Shown here piece by piece: positions 1 through 3,863 of a DNA stretch of 5,366 bases. The DNA is from an uncultured Marvinbryantia sp. (GTDB taxonomy: Bacteria; Bacillota; Clostridia; Lachnospirales; Lachnospiraceae). The position numbers and the translations under genes were made by a program. A model generated the notes under the pieces. That model was not told where the DNA came from, searched no databases, and was given only the letters and a program-made list of their open reading frames with translations. Position 1 is the stretch's first letter. Each line of letters starts with the position of its first letter. The DNA lies in NCBI GenBank assembly GCA_947624335.1, contig CANQJX010000128.1:1-5366 (forward strand), given 5' to 3'.

Positions 1-1606
1 TGCTTGCAATATCCATGCGGTAAGACACGCCGACCGGCAACGAATTGGATACGACGCGCTCCACATACTCCCTGTGCCGGATAAACGTCGTCGCCGCGCC
101 GATCTTATAAAGCTCGCACACCCCGCTGTACAGATCCACCGAGCAGATATCCACCGTAGAATACAGATCGTCCTCTCCGCGGATCACCATCGCAGAATTC
201 ATCATTTTCAGCGCGGTTGTTTTGGAAAACCCCGCCTCCAGAAATTTTTCCAGCAGCTCCAGCACAAGCTCGCTCTCCTTGCAGGCGGCGCTGCCCGAAC
301 CCATCCCGTCCGAGAGCATCATGACCGCCTGCCCATTGTCCAGCTCCAGAAACGAATAATTGTCACCGGAAACGCGCCCGCCGTCTTTCACCCTGCGTAC
401 GGCGGCATGCGTTTCATGGAAACGGGCATCCTCCTCAAACGTTACCGCCAGCGCCTGGCCGCTGATTAACGTGCGTTCATCTTTTTTTGCCCGCATCCCG
501 CGTTCCAGCCCCATGGATACGGCGCGCGCTAATTCTTTCATGGCGATGCAGCCGCTGTATCTCGTATACGCCTCGCAGACAAACTGCAGCCGGTTGTCCC
601 GCGCCCTGTAAATATGCGGCTGCCGAAGCAGAATGCCCCGCTCTTTCGCGCGGTATTTCACCTCCGCCAAAAGCTGCCTGTTTTCATTTGTGATATCCGT
701 AATCTCATTTGCGCAGTCCTCCCTGATGTACGCCATGGCCTCCAGCTGCTGCGCGATAATTTCCCGGTTTTCCAGCAAACGGTTATACCACGCCAGATTC
801 AGCCGCGCCTTCTCAAAAATGCGGAGCGCCTCCTGCACGACCGCGTCCGTATAGGGGCAGTATTCCTGCATCTGCACGACAATCTCGTGATCCGGCTCCC
901 CCGTCCGCTGCATGGACTGCAGCATATACGCCAGGTACGAATACATCGGGCTTTCTTCCTTTTCCCAGCACAGCGCGCACTGGTTGCAGTTCATGCACAG
1001 GCTTCCGGTCAGTTCATTTTGAATCCTTCCCATCTGCTCGGTCGATAATTCTTTTTTTACGGAACTCATCTGCGCAAAAATACGCGAGAGGCCGTTAAAA
1101 GAATCCGCATAGTTGCCCAGCCGCTGTTCCTGATAGGAGCCTTCCGCCTGTTCCGCGGGCAGCAGGTTCAGCTGCAGGAACAGATCGACCAGCCTTGTCC
1201 CCAGCAAAACCGCCGCAAACACAAATAACGACTCCAGAACCGTCGCCAGCCACCCCGCCGTATCGCGCATATCCAGCAGTTCCCCCGCCGCGCCCATCAT
1301 AAATGTGGCGATTGTGGCCGCTATGGCGGCGCATAATGTCGTACAGCGGCCCTCCGCCCACTCAAACAGACGGATCGTCACCATAATGACCAGCATTGCC
1401 ATCAGGTACTTTACCGCAGACGTCACCGGCACAAATACGACCAGTCCCGCCAGCAACGCGATGCTCTGCATCCCCCGCGACGCGTCCTCCAAATACACCG
1501 CCGTAAAATACGCGGGGATCAGCGGAAAACAGCCCGCCCACGACACGCGGCACATCAAAATTCCTCCTAAGTACAAGACCACCTGTTTTACACTCAGCCT
1601 CTTCAT
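1..1606 (-). CDS. spoIIE: Stage II sporulation protein E (SpoIIE), PP2C-type phosphatase, 3' end outside window
   Basis: SpoIIE is a membrane-bound serine phosphatase that dephosphorylates the anti-anti-sigma factor SpoIIAA, which frees sigma-F in the forespore; it also associates with FtsZ at the polar septum. I translated an open frame of 535 codons with no stop, running off the left edge. Residues about 10-147 hold roughly five hydrophobic segments (near 10-27, 47-63, 66-82, 88-105, 118-138). Residues about 150-380 form the central region, with a cysteine cluster (C204, C207, C210, C213). The PP2C domain follows: SGDNYS at 413-418, the metal-binding SDGMGSG at 432-438 with D433, STVDICSVDLYSG at 483-495, KIGAATTFIR at 501-510 and SLPVGV at 522-527. 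The last 60-80 residues, with the C-terminal metal-binding aspartates, are missing because of the window edge. The start at 1606 has GGAGG six bases upstream (1612-1616). Met18 (1555) also has AGGAGG seven bases upstream. The membrane part is much shorter than the ten-helix Bacillus subtilis domain. Family assignment is secure. Confidence 0.93.
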   Translation of the reverse strand, partial: MKRLSVKQVVLYLGGILMCRVSWAGCFPLIPAYFTAVYLEDASRGMQSIALLAGLVVFVPVTSAVKYLMAMLVIMVTIRLFEWAEGRCTTLCAAIAATIATFMMGAAGELLDMRDTAGWLATVLESLFVFAAVLLGTRLVDLFLQLNLLPAEQAEGSYQEQRLGNYADSFNGLSRIFAQMSSVKKELSTEQMGRIQNELTGSLCMNCNQCALCWEKEESPMYSYLAYMLQSMQRTGEPDHEIVVQMQEYCPYTDAVVQEALRIFEKARLNLAWYNRLLENREIIAQQLEAMAYIREDCANEITDITNENRQLLAEVKYRAKERGILLRQPHIYRARDNRLQFVCEAYTRYSGCIAMKELARAVSMGLERGMRAKKDERTLISGQALAVTFEEDARFHETHAAVRRVKDGGRVSGDNYSFLELDNGQAVMMLSDGMGSGSAACKESELVLELLEKFLEAGFSKTTALKMMNSAMVIRGEDDLYSTVDICSVDLYSGVCELYKIGAATTFIRHREYVERVVSNSLPVGVSYRMDIAS

Positions 1607-1623
1607 GACTATCCTCCATACTA

Positions 1624-1639
1624 CGGGGCTTTTGCCCCG
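1624..1639. other. Perfect 6-bp hairpin in the spoIIE leader
   Basis: CGGGGC-TTTT-GCCCCG is a perfect six-pair GC stem with a four-base loop. It lies in the predicted untranslated leader of spoIIE, seven bases upstream of the GGAGG ribosome site. On the plus strand it is followed by GTGTTTTTT, which resembles an intrinsic terminator facing away from spoIIE. On the minus strand the A-run precedes the stem, so it would not terminate spoIIE transcription. It may stop antisense transcription or affect translation or mRNA stability; the function is unknown. Confidence 0.5.
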
Positions 1640-1676
1640 GTGTTTTTTACCGCCGACAGACGCGGCATTGACAGCC

Positions 1677-1709
1677 ATTATAAAAAGAGCATTTTGAAAT
1701 GTTTGTCAA
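1677..1709 (-). promoter_or_regulatory. spoIIE promoter, sigma-A-like with a 21-base spacer (Spo0A type)
   Basis: On the minus strand a perfect TTGACA (1709-1704) and a perfect TATAAT (1682-1677) are separated by 21 bases (1703-1683), about four more than a normal sigma-A promoter. A 21-22 base spacer is the known hallmark of the Spo0A-activated sigma-A promoters spoIIE and spoIIG of Bacillus subtilis. The -35 hexamer lies within a Spo0A-box match. Transcription would begin near 1670, giving a leader of about 64 bases to the spoIIE start at 1606. The hexamers and spacing are seen directly; Spo0A control is inferred. Confidence 0.8.
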
Positions 1710-1721
1710 ACTGTGGTCAAT
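1702..1721. promoter_or_regulatory. Tandem Spo0A-box-like sites upstream of spoIIE
   Basis: TTTGTCAAA at 1702-1710 (plus strand) matches the Spo0A box consensus TTTGTCRAA at all nine positions and overlaps the -35 hexamer of the spoIIE promoter. A weaker copy, GTGGTCAAT at 1713-1721, matches six of nine positions and lies 11 bases away, one helical turn, in the same orientation. Paired boxes on one face of the helix are typical of Spo0A-activated promoters. The first box is strong; the second is tentative. Confidence 0.72.
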
Positions 1722-1808
1722 TTTTCAGGATTTATTCGTGCTTTTATCCGTTCAAATAACGTTTCGAGTCGATTCTAAGCCATTCACACGTTTGAAGCCT
1801 CTCATGTC

Positions 1809-1898
1809 AAAAATAAGGGGCTGCCGCAAAAGGAACGATCCGGATACTGCAAAACCTGTATCCCGTATCAATGCTTCCTTCACGCGGCATCCCCTTAT
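1809..1898 (-). terminator. Large inverted-repeat terminator after divIC
   Basis: The outer arms ATAAGGGG (1813-1820) and CCCCTTAT (1891-1898) are complementary. Pairing continues inward through TGCCGC (1822-1827) with GCGGCA (1884-1889), and AAGGAA with TTCCTT, with a mismatch and a bulge. A nested stem, GGATAC (1842-1847) with GTATCC (1858-1863), sits at the centre. On the minus strand the structure ends in CCCCTTATTTTTG, a U-rich tail as expected of an intrinsic terminator. It begins 13 bases beyond the divIC stop and would close the rqcP-divIC transcript before the spoIIE promoter. At 86 bases it is long for a simple terminator. Confidence 0.78.
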
Positions 1899-1911
1899 AA
1901 AAATCCCGGGC

Positions 1912-2214
1912 CTATTCCTCTTTAAAAACGATCTCCCCTTTATAAACAAGCCCCAGCTTGCTCTTGGCGACGTCCTCGACATATTCCTGCGTCTTCGTAT
2001 ACGCCTCATATTCTTCCAGCTGCCGGCTCCGCTCCTCTTCCTCCGCAAGCTGCTTTTCAAGCTGCTTCTCCTGTGCGGCATACTGCACGTCCTTCCGGTA
2101 GAGCTTCACGATCTGCACAGACATGATGCCTACCATAGCAAAAACAATCAGCGTAATACACGCCCTTCCGGCCCTGTTTGCCGGTTTCTTTTTATATTTA
2201 TACCCGCGCCTCAT
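1912..2214 (-). CDS. divIC: Septum formation initiator, DivIC/FtsB family
   Basis: DivIC is a small bitopic membrane protein that pairs with FtsL and the FtsQ homologue DivIB in the divisome, where the complex helps activate septal peptidoglycan synthesis. From the chosen start it has 100 residues: a basic cytoplasmic head (1-18, rich in R and K), one transmembrane segment (about 19-36), a charged Glu/Gln-rich coiled coil (about 42-72), and a C-terminal segment (77-100) with the family pattern YVEDVAKSKLGLVYKGEIVF. The start at 2214 has GGAGAG three bases upstream (2218-2223). An in-frame ATG at 2241 overlaps the yabQ stop by one base as TAATG but lacks a good ribosome site; it would add nine residues. 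It follows yabQ directly, as in other Firmicutes, and is followed by a strong terminator. The stop is TAG at 1912-1914. The family is clear; only the exact start is uncertain. Confidence 0.9.
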   Translation of the reverse strand: MRRGYKYKKKPANRAGRACITLIVFAMVGIMSVQIVKLYRKDVQYAAQEKQLEKQLAEEEERSRQLEEYEAYTKTQEYVEDVAKSKLGLVYKGEIVFKEE

Positions 2215-2240
2215 AAGCTCTCCGCCATCCTTCCCGACCA

Positions 2241-2714
2241 TTATTTTGATATCCCCATTTTAATCTCATTTTTCAATTTTTTCAACCGCTTTTTCAAATA
2301 TTTCATGAACTTTTTCCCCCTGCCACGCAAAAACGCTCCCGCAGGCGCCGCCGCCCGATACGCCTTTTTCAACGGCCAGGAAAGGACTTTGCAGACTTTT
2401 TTCAGTATCAAAACTATATATCGTACCGTATAGCGGCTGACAAAGCGGTTATACAGCAGCATCCCCGCCGCGACTCCGCCGATGGCAAACCCGCGTATCA
2501 GGCCGTCGTTTTTCCGGTAAAGCATGGCAAAGACGGCAAACGCGCTCCCGATCCAGTAACACAGATCCTCAACGGATACCCATGCCGTCCCATGGCGCAC
2601 GATCTGGCGGAAGATCCGCAGGCAGTCATAAACCAGGACAAGGAGCATTCCGAGCAAAAAGGACGCCGCAAAAAAATCCAGTTCCTGAAAAATATCCTGA
2701 CTCACCGCGTTCAT
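2241..2714 (-). CDS. yabQ: Spore cortex biosynthesis protein YabQ
   Basis: YabQ is a multi-pass membrane protein made in the mother cell under sigma-E in Bacillus subtilis, located around the forespore and needed for cortex formation. The 157-residue product has hydrophobic segments near 13-30, 46-65, 72-88 and 95-106. The first ends in the family-like YDCLRIFRQ pattern (29-37). After about residue 105 the protein becomes a strongly basic tail, with clusters such as KKFMKYLKKRLKKLK near 134-148, presumably cytosolic and perhaps lying on the membrane. The start ATG at 2714 overlaps the yabP stop in an ATGA arrangement, and no strong ribosome site precedes it, so translational coupling to yabP is likely. 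The identification rests on size, topology, the YDxLRxxR-type motif and its place between yabP and divIC. It is shorter than the Bacillus protein of about 211 residues. Confidence 0.88.
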   Translation of the reverse strand: MNAVSQDIFQELDFFAASFLLGMLLVLVYDCLRIFRQIVRHGTAWVSVEDLCYWIGSAFAVFAMLYRKNDGLIRGFAIGGVAAGMLLYNRFVSRYTVRYIVLILKKVCKVLSWPLKKAYRAAAPAGAFLRGRGKKFMKYLKKRLKKLKNEIKMGISK

Positions 2715-3001
2715 CTAAAAAATCTTCCCAATAAGGACTCTCCCTGTTTTTTTCCGCCCGCATCGGAATAGGACAGGCTGTCGATCCGCCCTTCTACATC
2801 AACCTCCCCCTTCTCGAGCGTTAACCGGTTTACGTGCAGGTCATTCCCCTTGATCAAAAGCATCCCCTGCTCCGTTTCCAGCAGGATTTCCGCCACATCA
2901 AAAGAAAGCACATCAAGCACTCCCGTAAACGCCGCTGTTTTGCGGTTTGACAGCAATACCTTATGCGCTTTCGACTGGTTTTTTTCCATTCTCTCGTCCA
3001 T
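2711..3001 (-). CDS. yabP: Sporulation protein YabP
   Basis: This 96-residue soluble protein belongs to the YabP/YqfC sporulation family. It shows the usual pattern: HKVLLSNRKTAAFTGVLDVLSFD (13-35), then EILLETEQGMLLIKGNDLHV (38-57) and LEKGEVDVEGRIDSLSYSD (62-80), a beta-rich fold in which a GxLxV segment and the KGxxLHV segment are conserved. Members are linked to sigma-E-dependent spore assembly; the molecular activity is unknown. The start at 3001 has GGAGG eight bases upstream. A GTG five codons earlier (3016) is in frame, but it lies just ahead of that ribosome site, so it is unlikely. The C-terminus (SLLGRFFR) ends four bases into yabQ. A sigma-E-like promoter lies in the gap just upstream, which fits mother-cell expression independent of rqcP. 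Confidence 0.9.
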   Translation of the reverse strand: MDERMEKNQSKAHKVLLSNRKTAAFTGVLDVLSFDVAEILLETEQGMLLIKGNDLHVNRLTLEKGEVDVEGRIDSLSYSDAGGKKQGESLLGRFFR

Positions 3002-3031
3002 TTCCTTTACCTCCACTCTTGTCCTAATAAA

Positions 3032-3059
3032 AGTATATGAACGGCATGGAAATATATTC
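3032..3059 (-). promoter_or_regulatory. Candidate sigma-E promoter for yabP-yabQ
   Basis: In the 66-base gap between rqcP and yabP the minus strand carries GAATATA (3059-3053), 13 bases, then CATATACT (3039-3032). These resemble the sigma-E elements KMATATT (six of seven) and CATACAMT (seven of eight), with a spacer close to the usual one. Transcription would start about 25 bases before the yabP start, just ahead of its GGAGG. yabP and yabQ are sigma-E genes in Bacillus subtilis, so the position makes sense. The site is short and AT-rich, so a chance match is possible. Confidence 0.6.
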
Positions 3060-3067
3060 CTGAACTT

Positions 3068-3307
3068 TTATAAGTACTCAAACAAATCCTTCGCTTCCTC
3101 CTTTTTGGTCGTATCCTGAATATCCAGCACACGCACCTTCACCGTTTTCGTGCCAAACTGTATTTCGATGATATCCCCGACCTTTACATTGACGGACGCC
3201 TTCGCCGCCTTTCCATTCACCATCACACGCCCCGCGTCACACGCCTCGTTCGCCACAGTGCGGCGCTTGATCAGGCGGGACACCTTTAAAAATTTATCCA
3301 GTCTCAT
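3068..3307 (-). CDS. rqcP: RqcP (YabO), S4-domain RNA-binding protein of ribosome quality control
   Basis: RqcP binds stalled 50S subunits carrying peptidyl-tRNA and works with RqcH to add C-terminal alanine tails that mark unfinished chains for degradation. The 79-residue product is almost entirely one S4 domain. MRLDKFLKVSRLIKRRTVANEACDAGRV covers the helical RNA-binding part (1-28, with basic residues at 14-16), followed by VNGKAAKASVNVKVGDIIEIQFG (30-52) and a final strand (TVKVRVLDIQD, 55-65). This is the usual length for the family (B. subtilis YabO is about 86 residues). The start at 3307 has AGGAGG nine bases upstream. It follows hup across a terminator and has no clear promoter of its own, so low-level readthrough from hup is likely. 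A heat-shock Hsp15-type S4 protein is the alternative, but the yabP-yabQ-divIC neighbours favour RqcP. Confidence 0.93.
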   Translation of the reverse strand: MRLDKFLKVSRLIKRRTVANEACDAGRVMVNGKAAKASVNVKVGDIIEIQFGTKTVKVRVLDIQDTTKKEEAKDLFEYL

Positions 3308-3340
3308 GCTTTTCCGCCTCCTGAAATCGCTTTTTAATAA

Positions 3341-3370
3341 CCCATCGCCCGCGCACAGCCCATTGCCCGC
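3341..3370. repeat. Short direct repeat CCCATYGCCCGC (two copies)
   Basis: CCCATCGCCCGC (3341-3352) and CCCATTGCCCGC (3359-3370) are direct repeats differing at one base and starting 18 bases apart. They sit between the hup terminator and the rqcP ribosome site, so they would be in the 5' leader of rqcP in a readthrough transcript. The function is unknown; it may be chance in a GC-rich patch. Confidence 0.4.
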
Positions 3371-3372
3371 GG

Positions 3373-3440
3373 GAATAATAAGGCTGCCGCCATCAGGGCA
3401 ACAGATGAACGATCTTCCTTCTCCCTGATGCGGCAGCCCT
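3373..3440 (-). terminator. Intrinsic terminator after hup
   Basis: GGCTGCCGC (3382-3390) pairs with GCGGCAGCC (3430-3438), and ATCAGGG (3392-3398) with CCCTGAT (3423-3429). A single bulged C at 3391 separates the two helices, giving 16 pairs with a 24-base loop. On the minus strand the stem ends in a TTATTATT tail. It starts about 25 bases beyond the hup stop. The imperfect U-tract and the lack of an obvious rqcP promoter suggest it attenuates rather than fully blocks transcription. Confidence 0.75.
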
Positions 3441-3465
3441 GCCTGTATGATCTTTCCAGACCTGT

Positions 3466-3741
3466 CTATTCGTTGATCAGATCCTTTAACGCCTTGCCGG
3501 CTTTAAATTTCGGTGATTTTGAAGCCGGTATCGTCATTTCTTCTCCGGTCTGAGGATTCCTTCCCGTCCTTGCCGCGCGTTCTGACACCTCAAAAGTCCC
3601 AAAGCCTACCAACTGAATTTTTTCCCCTTTTTTCAGTTCTTCCGCTACAACGTCTGTAAAAGCCTTTAATGCCGCTTCTGCGTCCTTTTTTGATAACTCC
3701 GTCTTGTCAGCGATCGCCGCTACTAATTCTGCTTTATTCAT
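3466..3741 (-). CDS. hup: DNA-binding protein HU
   Basis: HU is the abundant histone-like dimer that bends and compacts DNA. The 91-residue product is full length. An N-terminal helical pair (MNKAELVAAIADKTELSKKD, 1-20, continuing to about 40) forms the dimer core. The signature GFGTFEVSERAARTGRNPQTG spans 46-66, and the DNA-binding arm includes R61, N62 and P63, the proline that wedges into DNA at kinks. The C-terminal helix is KFKAGKALKDLINE (78-91). The start at 3741 is preceded by AGGAGG at seven bases. The open frame continues upstream as far as 4005, but that part overlaps the phosphoglucomutase gene and lacks family sequence, so it is not used. It has its own sigma-A promoter and a terminator, as expected for a highly expressed single gene. 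HU next to rqcP-yabP is a familiar Clostridia arrangement. Confidence 0.97.
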   Translation of the reverse strand: MNKAELVAAIADKTELSKKDAEAALKAFTDVVAEELKKGEKIQLVGFGTFEVSERAARTGRNPQTGEEMTIPASKSPKFKAGKALKDLINE

Positions 3742-3811
3742 TTCTGTTCCTCCTATGGACTCCATTAGATATTTTATAAGAATCGGACTTATGTTCTCCA
3801 AAATACTTACG

Positions 3812-3825
3812 AGTATATTTATACT
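3812..3825. promoter_or_regulatory. Dyad over the hup -10 element
   Basis: AGTATA (3812-3817) and TATACT (3820-3825) form a perfect inverted repeat with a two-base centre, covering the hup -10 hexamer. A second ATACT (3803-3807) continues the alternation downstream. This could be an operator for a repressor or for HU itself, or a by-product of an AT-rich promoter. No regulator is identified. Confidence 0.35.
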
Positions 3826-3846
3826 AACTTTTCCATAGTTTGTCAA
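3818..3846 (-). promoter_or_regulatory. Sigma-A promoter of hup
   Basis: On the minus strand TTGACA (3846-3841) is a perfect -35 hexamer and TATAAA (3823-3818) a near-perfect -10, with the ideal 17-base spacer. Transcription would start near 3811, giving a leader of about 70 bases to the hup start at 3741. This is a strong housekeeping promoter, in line with the abundance of HU. Confidence 0.88.
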
Positions 3847-3863
3847 GAAGAAATGGCTATTTT

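Noticed and set aside
74..1048. Plus-strand open frames opposite spoIIE
   Set aside because: They come from the GC-rich codon bias of the spoIIE coding strand; there are no recognisable domains or ribosome sites.
813..1619. Several short minus-strand frames (813-998, 1095-1361, 1362-1619)
   Set aside because: They are in a different frame from the continuous 535-codon SpoIIE frame, which carries the family motifs. They are shadows, not evidence of a frameshift.
1741..1808. Possible further Spo0A or sporulation-sigma sites between the divIC terminator and the spoIIE promoter
   Set aside because: The best candidate (GACTCGAAA on the minus strand) matches only about five of nine Spo0A-box positions, and no paired -35/-10 elements are visible.
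1699..2433. A 244-residue plus-strand open frame
   Set aside because: It is antisense to yabQ and divIC and crosses the terminator and intergenic gap. Its product has no domain pattern and no good ribosome site, while the minus-strand genes are well supported.
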